From positions 62,001 to 126,000 of the forward strand of contig NZ_FOHB01000007.1 in NCBI RefSeq assembly GCF_900111375.1: a stretch of 64,000 bases of DNA, given 5' to 3'. The stretch comes from Pedococcus cremeus. GTDB taxonomy: Bacteria; Actinomycetota; Actinomycetes; Actinomycetales; Dermatophilaceae. Of the stretch, positions 32,907-45,228 are shown piece after piece. The translations under genes were made by a program, and so were the position numbers. Numbering within the stretch: the first letter of the stretch is position 1; every line of letters starts with the position of its first letter. The notes under the pieces were generated by a model. That model did no database searches and was not told where the DNA came from. It saw nothing but the letters and a program-made list of their open reading frames with translations.

Positions 32907-34613
32907 GTGACGACAGGCGACCGGGACCTCACCCCGCTGGCGCCGCTGGGTCTCGGGCGGCTGCGGTCCGGACCGGTGCGGGAGCGCCGCCCGGTGTACG
33001 TCGACCTGCTGCCGCCCTGCAACGCCGGCTGTCCGGCCGGGGAGAACATCCAGGGCTGGCTCGCCCTGGTGCGGGCCGGGGACCACGAGGGCGCCTGGCG
33101 GCTGCTCACCGCCGACAACCCGCTCCCCGCCGTGCACGGCCGCGTCTGCTACCACCCGTGCGAACGCGTGTGCAACCGCGCGGAGCTCGACAGCGCCATC
33201 TCGATCCACGGCGTCGAGCGGTTCCTCGGCGACCTCGCCATCGAGCGCGGCTGGCAGCTCACCCCGCCGGAGCGGTCGTCCGGTCGCCGGGTGCTGGTCG
33301 TCGGCTCCGGGCCCAGCGGGCTCTCGGCCGCCTACCACCTCGCCCGTCTCGGGCACGAGGTCGTCGTGCGCGACAACGGCCCGGCCCCCGGCGGGATGAT
33401 GCGCTACGGCATCCCGTCGTACCGGTTGCCGCGGGAGGTGCTCGACGCCGAGATCGGGCGGATCGCCGCCCTGGGCGTGGTCTTCGAGCAGGACCACCGG
33501 GTCACCGACCTCGCCGCCGAGATGCGCGACGGAGGCTTCGACGCGGTGTTCGTGGCGGTGGGCGCCCACCTGTCGAAGCGGGTCGACATCCCCAACGAGG
33601 ACGCCAGCCGGGTCATCGACGCCGTCTCGTTCCTGCGCGAGGTCGAGTCGGGGGAGCAGGGCGCGCTCACGAACCGCCACGTGGCCGTCTACGGCGGCGG
33701 CAACACCGCCATGGACGCCGCCCGCGTCGCGCGTCGGCTCGGCGCCGAGGACACCGTCATCGTCTACCGCCGAACCCGCGCCCAGATGCCGGCCCACGAG
33801 GAAGAGGCGGTCGACGCCGAGCGCGAGGGCATCCGCATCAACTGGCTGCGCACCATCAGCTCGATGAACGAGCACGAGCTGACCGTCGAGGTCCAGGCCC
33901 TCGACGAGCACGGCCGGCCGCACGGCACCGGCCACTTCGAGAAGCTCGCCGCCGACACGGTGATCCTCGCCGTCGGACAGGAGAGCGACACCGGCTTCCT
34001 GCGGTCCGTGCCCGGGGTGCAGCTCGACGGCGACACCGTGCAGGTCGACCCCGTGACCCTCATGACGGGCGCGGCCGGTGTCTTCGCGGGCGGTGACGCC
34101 GTGCCGAGTGAGCGGACCGTGACGGTCGGTGTGGGGCACGGCAAGAAGGCGGCCCGCAGCATCGACGCCTGGCTGGCAGGCCGGGAGCACGCGCCCGCGC
34201 CGAAGCACCCGATGGCCGACTTCGGGAAGCTCAACCTCTGGTACTTCGGTGACCACAGCCGCCGCGAGCAGGCCGAGCTGGACCCGGCCGAGCGGGTGCA
34301 CGCCTTCGTCGAGGTGACCGCCGGGCTCACCCCGCAGGAGGTCGCCTACGAGGCGGGCCGGTGCCTGTCGTGCGGCAACTGCTTCGAGTGCGACGGCTGC
34401 CTCGGGGCGTGCCCGGAGGACGCGGTCATCAAGCTGGGCACCGGCCACCGCTACCGCTTCGACTACACCGCCTGCACCGGCTGCGGCACCTGCTACCGGC
34501 AGTGCCCGGTGCACGCCATCGAGATGGTGGCCGAGGAGAGCGCGGCCGTCCCGGACACCGACCCGTATGCCGCGGGCGACCGAGGCGTCCTCGGCGCCAC
34601 CGAGGGGAGCTGA
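32907..34613 (+). CDS. GltD-like NAD(P)H oxidoreductase with C-terminal 2[4Fe-4S] domain
   Basis: This 568-aa protein begins with a GltD-type N-terminal iron-sulfur domain (CNAGCPAGENIQGW, CYHPCERVCNRAELD). Two Rossmann domains follow for FAD (VLVVGSGPSGLSAAYHLARLG) and NAD(P) (VAVYGGGNTAMDAARVARRLG). It ends with two ferredoxin clusters (CLSCGNCFECDGCLGACPEDA, CTGCGTCYRQCP). This architecture moves electrons between NAD(P)H and ferredoxin. It leads the PFOR operon, one base from the next gene, so it probably recycles the ferredoxin reduced by PFOR. The GTG start has a perfect AGGAGG 6 bases upstream. Confidence 0.88.
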   Translation: MTTGDRDLTPLAPLGLGRLRSGPVRERRPVYVDLLPPCNAGCPAGENIQGWLALVRAGDHEGAWRLLTADNPLPAVHGRVCYHPCERVCNRAELDSAISIHGVERFLGDLAIERGWQLTPPERSSGRRVLVVGSGPSGLSAAYHLARLGHEVVVRDNGPAPGGMMRYGIPSYRLPREVLDAEIGRIAALGVVFEQDHRVTDLAAEMRDGGFDAVFVAVGAHLSKRVDIPNEDASRVIDAVSFLREVESGEQGALTNRHVAVYGGGNTAMDAARVARRLGAEDTVIVYRRTRAQMPAHEEEAVDAEREGIRINWLRTISSMNEHELTVEVQALDEHGRPHGTGHFEKLAADTVILAVGQESDTGFLRSVPGVQLDGDTVQVDPVTLMTGAAGVFAGGDAVPSERTVTVGVGHGKKAARSIDAWLAGREHAPAPKHPMADFGKLNLWYFGDHSRREQAELDPAERVHAFVEVTAGLTPQEVAYEAGRCLSCGNCFECDGCLGACPEDAVIKLGTGHRYRFDYTACTGCGTCYRQCPVHAIEMVAEESAAVPDTDPYAAGDRGVLGATEGS

Positions 34614-34614
34614 C

Positions 34615-38189
<3,575 letters not shown>

Positions 38190-38190
<1 letters not shown>

Positions 38191-39218
38191 TGGACCTCTC
38201 CACGACCTACCTCGGCCTGCGGCTGCGCAACCCGCTCGTCGCCTCGGCGTCGCCGATGACCCGCAGTGTCAACGGGATCCGCAAGCTGGCCGCAGCGGGC
38301 ATCGGTGCCGTGGTGCTGCCGTCGCTCTTCGAGGAGCAGCTGCGCAAGGAGCAGGACCGCGACGACGCCCTCGCCGAGGGTGGCTCGGAGGCCTTCAGCG
38401 AGGCGCTGACGTACTTCCCCACCGGGTACAGCGGGCTGCCGGGTCGCCCCCAGCGCTACCTCGACCTCGTCGAGCGGGCCGCCGGCGTCGTGGACGTGCC
38501 GGTCATCGCCAGCCTCAACGGGAGCACGGCCGGTGGCTGGGAGGACTTCGCGCGCTCGCTGCAGGAGGCCGGCGCGGCCGCCATCGAGGTCAACGTCTAC
38601 TTCGTGCCGGGCGACCCGCACGTGACCGGCCGGGAGGTCGAGGAGACGCACGTCGCGATCCTGCAGCGGGTGCGCTCGGTCGTCTCCATCCCGGTGGCGG
38701 TCAAGCTCAGCCCGCACTTCAGCTCGCCCGGGCAGATGGCGTTGCGGCTCGACGACGCCGGCGCCGACGGGCTCGTGCTCTTCAACCGGTTCCAGCAGCC
38801 CGACATCGACGTCGAGACCCTCGCAGTGCACCCCGCGACTGGCCTGTCCCGGCCGGCCGACGCGCAGCTCCCGCGGACTTGGATCGCCATCCTGCGCGGC
38901 CACGTCGTGTGCTCCCTCGCGGCCACGACCGGCGTCGACGAGTGGGACGACGTCGTCAAGTACCTGCTCTCGGGCGCCGACGTCGTGATGACCGCCTCGG
39001 CCCTCATGCGCCACGGCGTCGACCACGTGCGCGTCCTGCTCGACGGCCTGCAGGAGTGGATGGCCCGCAAGGGCTTCACGTCGCTGGACGAGGTGCGCGG
39101 CCTGCTCGCCGTGCCCCGCGGCGTGGACGCCACGGCATACGAGCGGGCGGGGTACGTGAGCGCGCTGGAACGGGCGCGCGGCACGTACGGCGACCTCCGG
39201 GTCGGTGTGCACCAGTAG
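38190..39218 (+). CDS. Dihydroorotate dehydrogenase-like FMN protein
   Basis: This 342-aa TIM-barrel protein resembles class 1 dihydroorotate dehydrogenases (LRNPLVASASPMTRSVNGIR, VIASLNGSTAGGWEDFAR, AIEVNVYFVPGDP, VAVKLSPHFSSPGQM). The start overlaps the nifJ stop by one base (TGATG), so it is cotranslated with PFOR. Genes like this are commonly attached to nifJ operons and are thought not to serve pyrimidine synthesis. True PyrD function is unlikely here, given the lack of other pyr genes. The actual substrate is unknown; a redox role with ferredoxin is inference. Confidence 0.85.
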
Positions 39219-39233
39219 TGGCCCAGCCGCTGC

Positions 39234-39767
39234 TCAGGTGGGCCCGTAGGCGCCGGTGGCGGCCTCCTGGAACAGGGGTAGGTGTGGTGGCACGAACGTG
39301 AGCGCGGCGAAGAGGAACACCAACAGGACCAGCGCCGTGACCGACACGGCGACAGGGACGGGTGCACTTCTCGGTGAGCTGATGACGCGATAGCTCAGCA
39401 GTTGGCCGCCGGCGACCGCCCCGACGAAGGTCAGGATGTCGACGCCCACGATGCTGTGGACCCCGAGCGCGCCGGTGTAGGTGTAGAAGAACGCGACGAT
39501 GACCGTGCATGCGGTCGCGACCTCGACACACTTTGCCCACCACAGCCTCGGACGGTCGGCCACCCACCTCGCCTCCACCAGTCCCAGAGCCCCCACGGGG
39601 ACCACCACCAGCTTGAGGTGCTCCCACACGCTCTCGTTGGCAGGCGCGACTGCTGCCACCAAGGGGCTTCCACCTGACCAGTCGTAGACGAAGTGCCACA
39701 GCACCCCCGCCACGACGACTGCGACGGCGCCGACGGTCTCGACCCGTCGGAGGGACCACGTGCTCAT
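39234..39767 (-). CDS. DUF6512-like membrane protein
   Basis: This 177-aa protein has about five transmembrane helices. The segment HFVYDWSGGSPLVAAVAPAN followed by ESVWEHLKLVVVPVG is characteristic of the DUF6512 family. The ATG at 39765-39767 begins a short basic N terminus before helix one. It converges with the DHOD-like gene, 15 bases apart. Function unknown. Confidence 0.72.
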   Translation of the reverse strand: MSTWSLRRVETVGAVAVVVAGVLWHFVYDWSGGSPLVAAVAPANESVWEHLKLVVVPVGALGLVEARWVADRPRLWWAKCVEVATACTVIVAFFYTYTGALGVHSIVGVDILTFVGAVAGGQLLSYRVISSPRSAPVPVAVSVTALVLLVFLFAALTFVPPHLPLFQEAATGAYGPT

Positions 39768-39904
39768 CGGACCCGCGTCCACCCGACCATGACACCGTGC
39801 TCGGTTCGCAGCGGCCAAGGGTCCAGCGGCCCGGACCTGACCCACGACGCCCCTGTCCGGAAAGCTCCGGCCGTGAGCGTATGGACCGACGCGGCGGGGA
39901 TCCG

Positions 39905-39910
39905 TAGCGT
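39905..39910 (+). promoter_or_regulatory. -10 box for the small membrane protein at 39961
   Basis: TAGCGT, followed by a leader of about 45 bases with GGGGAGAAG just before the ATG. Confidence 0.4.
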
Positions 39911-39960
39911 GAAACAAGAGGCGGCGCGGAGCCGGCTCACGGCGAGACGGGGAGAAGCTC

Positions 39961-40314
39961 ATGGCTGGTGCAGGTGACATCGAGAAGGCAGTGGGGGCCG
40001 GATCCGTCGCGTTCGGTGCAGTAGCGACCCTGAGCCCACGGCTGTTCCTGGGCATGTACGGCGTGCCGGACGAGGCGAGCGTGCGGACGATGACGCGGCT
40101 CTGGGGCACCCGCACCGCCGTCCTCGGCGCACTGCTGTTCGCCCTGGAAGGCACTCAGAACAGGCAGAGGCTGATGACCATGAGCGCCGCCATGAACGCC
40201 GCGGACGCGCTGATGGTTGCGGCCGCTCGTGGCATCCCGGCGCGAGCGCGCGTTCTCGGGTCACTCACCTCGGCTGCGTTCGCCGGCGCGCTCGCCTACG
40301 CGTCGAACCAGTAG
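39961..40314 (+). CDS. Small membrane protein, DUF4267-like
   Basis: This 117-aa protein has about four hydrophobic segments (VGAGSVAFGAVATLSPRLFL, TAVLGALLFALEG, AAMNAADALMVAA, SAAFAGALAYAS). A central GTRTAV motif is typical of the DUF4267 family. A Shine-Dalgarno (GGAGAAG) precedes the ATG. It stands alone between the DUF6512-like gene and the lipase. Function unknown. Confidence 0.62.
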   Translation: MAGAGDIEKAVGAGSVAFGAVATLSPRLFLGMYGVPDEASVRTMTRLWGTRTAVLGALLFALEGTQNRQRLMTMSAAMNAADALMVAAARGIPARARVLGSLTSAAFAGALAYASNQ

Positions 40315-40421
40315 CCGGGACTGGGCGGGAGGCGCGTTCGCCTGGCCCTCAGGCCCGGTGGGCGCGTGCTCGGCCGAGGGTGCCACAGCCCCCGGCCGCC
40401 CGCAGGTCGGGATGCCGCGAA

Positions 40422-40439
40422 GGTCAAGCCTCGGTCAAG
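40422..40439 (+). promoter_or_regulatory. GGTCAAG direct repeat, 11-bp spacing, upstream of the lipase
   Basis: GGTCAAG at 40422-40428 and 40433-40439 are one helical turn apart, about 90 bases before the lipase start. Such spacing suits OmpR/PhoP-type regulators. The 212-base gap around it shows nothing else clear. Confidence 0.35.
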
Positions 40440-40526
40440 AAGGGTGGCGCAGCCGTGCCGTGCCCGCCTGGTCGTCGTTGGTCAGGGCGCCGGACGGCCC
40501 GCGCCCCACCCGAGGAGGACCCCACC

Positions 40527-41816
40527 ATGGGAGCACCCACCATGGCCGCCCACGCCAGGGCCGCCCACGTCAGGAGCCGACTGGCGCGCGTGCTGGTGAC
40601 GGCGCTGCTCGTCGTGGCGGGGACTGGCGCGCTGGCCACGAGCGCGCAGGCGTCCGGCGCGTTGCCGGCCGCGGCGGGCAGCGACGACCGGCCCGCCTTC
40701 TACGAGCCACCGGCCGGCGTGCCGGCGCAGCCCGGCCGGCTGCTCCGCTCGGAGCCGATGGACTTCTTCCTCGACCCGGCCCGCACCGTGCGCGCACCGG
40801 GCACGGCCACGCGGGTGATGTACGCGTCGACCGACCGGTCCGGCAGGCCCGTGGCGGTCACGGGCAGCGTGCTGGTGCCCTCCTCGCCCTGGCGGGGCAG
40901 CGGGAGCCGCCCACTGGTGGCCTTCGCGGTGGGCACGCAGGGCATGGCGGACCGCTGCGCGCCGTCGCGCCAGCTCTCCGCGGCCAGCGAGTACGAGGGG
41001 GCCTTCCTCTCGGGCCTGCTCAGCCGCGGGTATGCCGTGGCGGTCACCGACTACGAGGGCCTCGGCACGCCGGGCGTGCACACCTACATGGCCCGCCGGT
41101 CGCAGGCGGCCGCCGTGCTCGACAGCGTGCGGGCGGCTCGCAGCCTGACCGGGGCGGGGGTGCCGGCCGACGGCCCGGTCGCGCTCGCCGGCTACTCCCA
41201 GGGCGGAGGTGCAGCGGCCGCCGCGGCCGAGCTGGCCCCGACGTACGCGCCGGAGCTGCCCGTGGTCGGGGCCGTCGCCGGTGCTGTGCCCGCCGACCTC
41301 GCCGCGGTGGGCAAGGCGCTCGACGGGGGTCCGTATGCCGCGTTCGCGCTCTACGCCGTCGGCGGCCTCGCCGCTGCCTACGACATCGACCTCACCTCGC
41401 TCCTCGACGAGGAGGGGCTGCGCCGGGTGCACCAGGCCGAGGACGAGTGCGTGGGCGACTCGCTGCCCCGGCACGCGTTCGTGCGCTCGACCGCCCTGAC
41501 CCGTGACGGCCGGAGCCTGGCCGACTACTTCGACGAGGAGCCGTGGCGCTCGGTGCTCGCCGACAACGTCATCGGCGAGCGGCGCCCTGCGGCACCCGTG
41601 CTCGTCACCCACGCGCTGGCCGACGACGTCATCCCGTATGCCGTGGGCCGCGACCTCGCGAAGCGCTGGTGCGCGCGTGGAGCCACGGTGCGGTTCTCGA
41701 CCACGGCCGTCCCGACGCACGTCGGGGGAGTGGTGCCGAGCTTCGCCGAGGAGTACGCCTTCCTCGAGGCCCGGGTGGCCGGGGTGCCTGCGGTGTCGAC
41801 CTGCGCACTGCTCTGA
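40527..41816 (+). CDS. Secreted lipase, LIP family alpha/beta hydrolase
   Basis: This 429-aa precursor has a signal peptide (basic start, then LARVLVTALLVVAGTGALA, cleavage near ATSAQA). It is followed by a secretory lipase fold: nucleophile elbow VALAGYSQGGGAAAA, acid region PVLVTHALADDVIPY and C-terminal histidine in VPTHVGGVVP. Cys residues in DRCAPSR and DECVGDS may pair. It probably hydrolyses lipid or wax esters outside the cell. The start at 40527 is set by GAGGAGG 9 bases upstream; a longer frame upstream lacks such a site. It is a single gene with its own terminator. Confidence 0.87.
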   Translation: MGAPTMAAHARAAHVRSRLARVLVTALLVVAGTGALATSAQASGALPAAAGSDDRPAFYEPPAGVPAQPGRLLRSEPMDFFLDPARTVRAPGTATRVMYASTDRSGRPVAVTGSVLVPSSPWRGSGSRPLVAFAVGTQGMADRCAPSRQLSAASEYEGAFLSGLLSRGYAVAVTDYEGLGTPGVHTYMARRSQAAAVLDSVRAARSLTGAGVPADGPVALAGYSQGGGAAAAAAELAPTYAPELPVVGAVAGAVPADLAAVGKALDGGPYAAFALYAVGGLAAAYDIDLTSLLDEEGLRRVHQAEDECVGDSLPRHAFVRSTALTRDGRSLADYFDEEPWRSVLADNVIGERRPAAPVLVTHALADDVIPYAVGRDLAKRWCARGATVRFSTTAVPTHVGGVVPSFAEEYAFLEARVAGVPAVSTCALL

Positions 41817-41833
41817 GGGCCTCCGCCTCTACT

Positions 41834-41853
41834 GCCGCCCCCGAGGGGGCGGC
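41834..41853 (+). terminator. Hairpin terminator after the lipase
   Basis: GCCGCCCCC and GGGGGCGGC form a perfect 9-bp stem around GA, 17 bases past the stop codon. Confidence 0.75.
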
Positions 41854-41854
41854 C

Positions 41855-41860
41855 TAGCGT
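41855..41860 (+). promoter_or_regulatory. -10 box for the DUF4386 gene
   Basis: TAGCGT directly after the lipase terminator, about 66 bases before the ATG at 41927, which has a GGAGG Shine-Dalgarno. Confidence 0.4.
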
Positions 41861-41926
41861 GAGGTGGTGGGGTGGGGCGTCCGTTCGGCGACGTGCTCCA
41901 CCACCCAGGCAGTGGAGGCGACAAGG

Positions 41927-42658
41927 ATGACGTCATACAGAGGTAACGCGACCCACAGAGGCAACGCGATCGCGGTCGGAGTGCTGTTCATCGCCTGTTC
42001 AGCCGCGAGTATTCTCAGCGCGGTGCCGTTGGGATCGACCCTCGACGGACCCGGCTACCTCGCCAAGCTGGCGGTGAGCAACGACAGAGTGGTCCTCACG
42101 GCGCTCATCGAGCTGGTGTGGGCGGCGACCGGCGCGGCCATCGCCATAGGGCTGTACCCGGTGCTTCGGGAGCACAACCCGGCCCTGGCCCTGGGGTCTG
42201 TCGCTGCCCGAGTGGTCGAGGGGGTGTTCGTCCTGGTCGGGACCCTCAGCCTGCTCGCCCTGCTGACCGTGAGCCAGCAGTCGCCGGCGGCGGGTGCCGC
42301 CGCCTCGTCGCAGGCCACCGGGGACGCCCTGCTTGCCGTGCGGGACTGGGCGCTGGGGTTCGTCGGACTGCTCGCGTTCGGCATCGGAGCCCTGTTGTAC
42401 TACTACGTCCTCTACGCCTCACGGGTCATTCCGAGATGGCTGTCGGTGTGGGGCCTGGCCGGAGCCGCGTTGATGGTGGTCGCCACCATCCACTCCGGCT
42501 TCACCCAGGACTTCGGCTTCTCGACGGTCACGACCGTCCTCAACATCCCGATCGGCCTCCAGGAGCTCGTCCTGGCCGTGTGGCTGATCGTCAGAGGGTT
42601 CACGGCCTCGACGGCTCGTTCCGTCGCGCCCTCGGCCGTGCCTGCGACGACGCCGTAG
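41927..42658 (+). CDS. DUF4386 family membrane protein
   Basis: This 243-aa protein has six or so transmembrane segments (GVLFIACSAASILSAVPLG, IELVWAATGAAIAIGLYPVL, EGVFVLVGTLSLLALL, FVGLLAFGIGALLYYYVL). The RVIPRWLSVWGLAGAALM block is conserved in the DUF4386 family. The ATG at 41927 is chosen because GGAGG lies 8 bases upstream; an earlier in-frame start lacks support. Function unknown. Confidence 0.82.
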   Translation: MTSYRGNATHRGNAIAVGVLFIACSAASILSAVPLGSTLDGPGYLAKLAVSNDRVVLTALIELVWAATGAAIAIGLYPVLREHNPALALGSVAARVVEGVFVLVGTLSLLALLTVSQQSPAAGAAASSQATGDALLAVRDWALGFVGLLAFGIGALLYYYVLYASRVIPRWLSVWGLAGAALMVVATIHSGFTQDFGFSTVTTVLNIPIGLQELVLAVWLIVRGFTASTARSVAPSAVPATTP

Positions 42659-42672
42659 GGCCGACCGTGACA

Positions 42673-42712
42673 ACGCAAGCGCCCCCGGGGTGGTCCCCGG
42701 GGGCGCTTGCGT
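42673..42712. terminator. Strong bidirectional hairpin terminator
   Basis: An 18-bp perfect stem (ACGCAAGCGCCCCCGGGG and its complement) with a TGGT loop lies between the convergent DUF4386 and DUF885 genes. Confidence 0.88.
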
Positions 42713-42725
42713 CGTGGGTGCTGCG

Positions 42726-44426
42726 TCAGTCCAGCGTGCCGAGGACGGCCTCGCGCAGGGTGTCGAGGCCGACGCCGCCGATGTCGAGCGCGCGGCGGTG
42801 GAACGCCTTGATGTCGAAGGCGTCGCCCTCGCGGCGCTGCACCTCGTCGCGCAGCTCCATCCAGAGGCGCTCGCCGATCTTGTAGGCCGGGGCCTGGCCG
42901 GGCCAGCCGAGGTAGCGGTCGAGCTCGAAGCGCAGGAACGCCTCGTCCATGTTGGCGTGCGCGCTGAGGAACTGCCACGCCTTGTCGTAGGTCCACTCCC
43001 CGCCGCCGACCTCCTCCGGCGCCTCGAAGCCGCAGTGCACGCCGATGTCGAGCACCACGCGGGCCGCACGCAGTGACTGGCCGTCGAGCAGGCCCATCCG
43101 GTTGCCGGGGTCGTCCATGTAGCCGAGGTCGGCCATGAGCCGCTCGGCATACAGCGCCCAGCCCTCGCCGTGGCCGGAGGTCCAGGCGAACATGCGGCGC
43201 CAGCGGTTGAGCAGCTCGGAGCGGAAGACGGTCTGCGCGACCTGGAGGTGGTGGCCCGGGACGCCCTCGTGGTAGACGGTCGTCAGCTCGCGCCAGGTGC
43301 CGAACTCGGTGACGCCCTTGGGCACCGACCACCACATGCGGCCGGGCCGCGAGAAGTCCTCGCTGGGGCCGGTGTAGTAGATGCCGCCGGTCTGCGTGGG
43401 CGCGATGAGGCACTCGATGGTGCGCACCGGGTCGGGGATGTCGAAGTGGGTGCCGGCGAGGTTGGTGATGGCCTCGTCGGCCTTGGTCTGCATCCACGCC
43501 TTGAGCTCGTCGGTGCCGTGCAGCTGGTATGCCGGGTCGGCGTCGAGGGCGGCGATGGCCTCCTTGACGGTCGCACCAGGCTTGATCCGCTCCGCCACCG
43601 CCTCCATCTCGGCGGTGATGCGGGCCAGCTCCTCCTGGCCCCACCGGTAGGTCTCCTCCAGGTCGACCGCCGCGCCGAGGAACGCGCGGGAGAGCAGCTG
43701 GTAGCGCTCGCGGCCACAGGCGTCGGACTCGGGGGCCTGGTCGAGCAGCTCGGCGCGGAGGCGGTCGCCCAGCGCGCGGTAGGCCTCGGAGGCACCGGCG
43801 ACCGCGGCCTCGAGCTCCTCACGCACCGGGTCGGCGAGGTCGTCGTCGCCCGCCTTGGCGCCGGAGAGCAGGTTCGCGAAGTAGCCGTCGTCGGCGGTCA
43901 GGTCGCCGCACTGCTTGATGCACGCCTCGACCTGACGCCGCGGCGCGACGTTGCCCTTGCCGGCCGCCGACTTCAGGCTCTCGACCCACTGGTCGAGGGC
44001 TGCGGGCACCTTGGCCAGGCGGCGCGCGATGACGCCCCAGTCCTCGTTGGTGGCGGTCGGCATGAGGTCGAAGGTGCCGCGGATCTCCTGCAGCGGGGAG
44101 GCGATCACGTTGAGCGCCATCTCGTCGAGCCCGGCCTGGTGGGTCTCCTCGGCCAGGCCCAGCCGCTCACGCATGGCGGCGATGGTCACCCGGTCGATGT
44201 CGTCCACCGGCGTCACGCGGTCGAGCTCGGCCAGGGTGCGGCGCCGCAGCTCCGCCTGCGCCTCGTGACCGGCCGGGGAGAAGTCGTCGAGGTCCTCGTC
44301 GTGGCCGGCGATGCCGAGGTAGGTGGCGGTGATGGGGCTCAGCGCCACGAACTCCTCGAGGAACCGGTCGGCGATGCGGTCGACGTCGGACTCGGGGCGG
44401 GCGGTCTGGGAAGCGTCAGTGGTCAC
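42726..44426 (-). CDS. DUF885 family protein, putative metallopeptidase
   Basis: This 566-aa cytoplasmic protein carries the family zinc motif in TTVYHEGVPGHHLQVAQ (HExxxxH-type), plus WTSGHGEGWALYAERLM and YKIGERLWMELRDEVQRR. DUF885 proteins look like gluzincin-type peptidases, often of unknown specificity. The GTG at 44424-44426 begins VTTDASQTARPES, with a TAGGTT box 7 bases upstream. Longer in-frame extensions would run through the divergent MOSC gene and are rejected. No signal peptide is seen. Confidence 0.87.
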   Translation of the reverse strand: MTTDASQTARPESDVDRIADRFLEEFVALSPITATYLGIAGHDEDLDDFSPAGHEAQAELRRRTLAELDRVTPVDDIDRVTIAAMRERLGLAEETHQAGLDEMALNVIASPLQEIRGTFDLMPTATNEDWGVIARRLAKVPAALDQWVESLKSAAGKGNVAPRRQVEACIKQCGDLTADDGYFANLLSGAKAGDDDLADPVREELEAAVAGASEAYRALGDRLRAELLDQAPESDACGRERYQLLSRAFLGAAVDLEETYRWGQEELARITAEMEAVAERIKPGATVKEAIAALDADPAYQLHGTDELKAWMQTKADEAITNLAGTHFDIPDPVRTIECLIAPTQTGGIYYTGPSEDFSRPGRMWWSVPKGVTEFGTWRELTTVYHEGVPGHHLQVAQTVFRSELLNRWRRMFAWTSGHGEGWALYAERLMADLGYMDDPGNRMGLLDGQSLRAARVVLDIGVHCGFEAPEEVGGGEWTYDKAWQFLSAHANMDEAFLRFELDRYLGWPGQAPAYKIGERLWMELRDEVQRREGDAFDIKAFHRRALDIGGVGLDTLREAVLGTLD

Positions 44427-44433
44427 CCGGCCG

Positions 44434-44439
44434 AACCTA
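44434..44439 (-). promoter_or_regulatory. Leaderless -10 box for the DUF885 gene
   Basis: TAGGTT on the minus strand, 7 bases before the GTG start at 44426. Confidence 0.58.
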
Positions 44440-44528
44440 CCCCGCCCGCCCGGGGCCGTCCCACCGAATAGCGGTGGCCCCAAAGGCGCTGGCCTGAAAC
44501 GCAGTGCCGGCCAGGGCGCCGCACGGCA

Positions 44529-44534
44529 TACGCT
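44529..44534 (+). promoter_or_regulatory. Leaderless -10 box for the MOSC gene, overlapping an octamer
   Basis: TACGCT, 7 bases before the ATG at 44542. Its first three bases are the end of an octamer CGGCATAC (44524-44531). Confidence 0.55.
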
Positions 44535-44541
44535 GCCGCCC

Positions 44542-45228
44542 ATGTCCTCCTCCGCCCGCATCCACTCGCTCAACGTCGGCCGGTCCGAGCCGAACCCGGT
44601 GAAGAAGGCCATCCCCACCGGCATCGGCAAGCGTCCCGTCGACGAGGTCGAGGTGCGCGCCCCCGGCCCGAAGAAGGGTGGCCTCGGCAGCGGGCTCGTC
44701 GGTGACTTCGTCGGCGACCAGCGGCACCACGGCGGGGACTTCCAGGCGGTCTACGCCTACGCCCGCGAGGAGCTCGACGCGTGGCAGGACCGGCTCGGCC
44801 GCGAGCTGCCCGACGGGATGTTCGGCGAGAACCTCACCACCACGGGGCTCGAGGTCGACGGTGCGATCGTGGGGGAGCGCTGGCAGGTCGGCGACGAGGT
44901 CGTGCTCGAGGTCGCCGGTCCGCGAATCCCGTGCAGCACGTTCGCCTCCCGCATGGGCGAGAAGGGCTGGGTGAAGCGGTTCACCGAGGTCGGCAACACC
45001 GGTGCCTACCTCGCGGTGGTGGTGCCGGGGACGGTGCGCCGCGGCGACCCGGTGCGGGTGCTCTCGCGACCCGACCACGGCATCGACGTGCGGGTGGCGT
45101 TCCGCGCGTTCACCGGCGACCTCGACGCGGCCCGGCGGGTGCTCGAGGCAGGGGTGCTGAACGCGGTCGACCACGCCGAGCTGCAGGAGACCTACGACAA
45201 GCGCTCGCGGGCCGGGCTGGCCGGATGA
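44542..45228 (+). CDS. MOSC domain protein (YiiM-like)
   Basis: This 228-aa protein has the MOSC pattern: VGDQRHHGGDFQAVYAYARE, MFGENLTTTGLEVDGAIVGE, and IPCSTFASRMGEKGW with the conserved cysteine. MOSC proteins bind molybdenum cofactor; YiiM relatives reduce N-hydroxylated compounds. The C-terminal three-helix extension (AFRAFTGDLDAARRVLE) fits YiiM-type proteins. It is translated from a leaderless start and overlaps the CoA-transferase by ATGA. Confidence 0.88.
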   Translation: MSSSARIHSLNVGRSEPNPVKKAIPTGIGKRPVDEVEVRAPGPKKGGLGSGLVGDFVGDQRHHGGDFQAVYAYAREELDAWQDRLGRELPDGMFGENLTTTGLEVDGAIVGERWQVGDEVVLEVAGPRIPCSTFASRMGEKGWVKRFTEVGNTGAYLAVVVPGTVRRGDPVRVLSRPDHGIDVRVAFRAFTGDLDAARRVLEAGVLNAVDHAELQETYDKRSRAGLAG

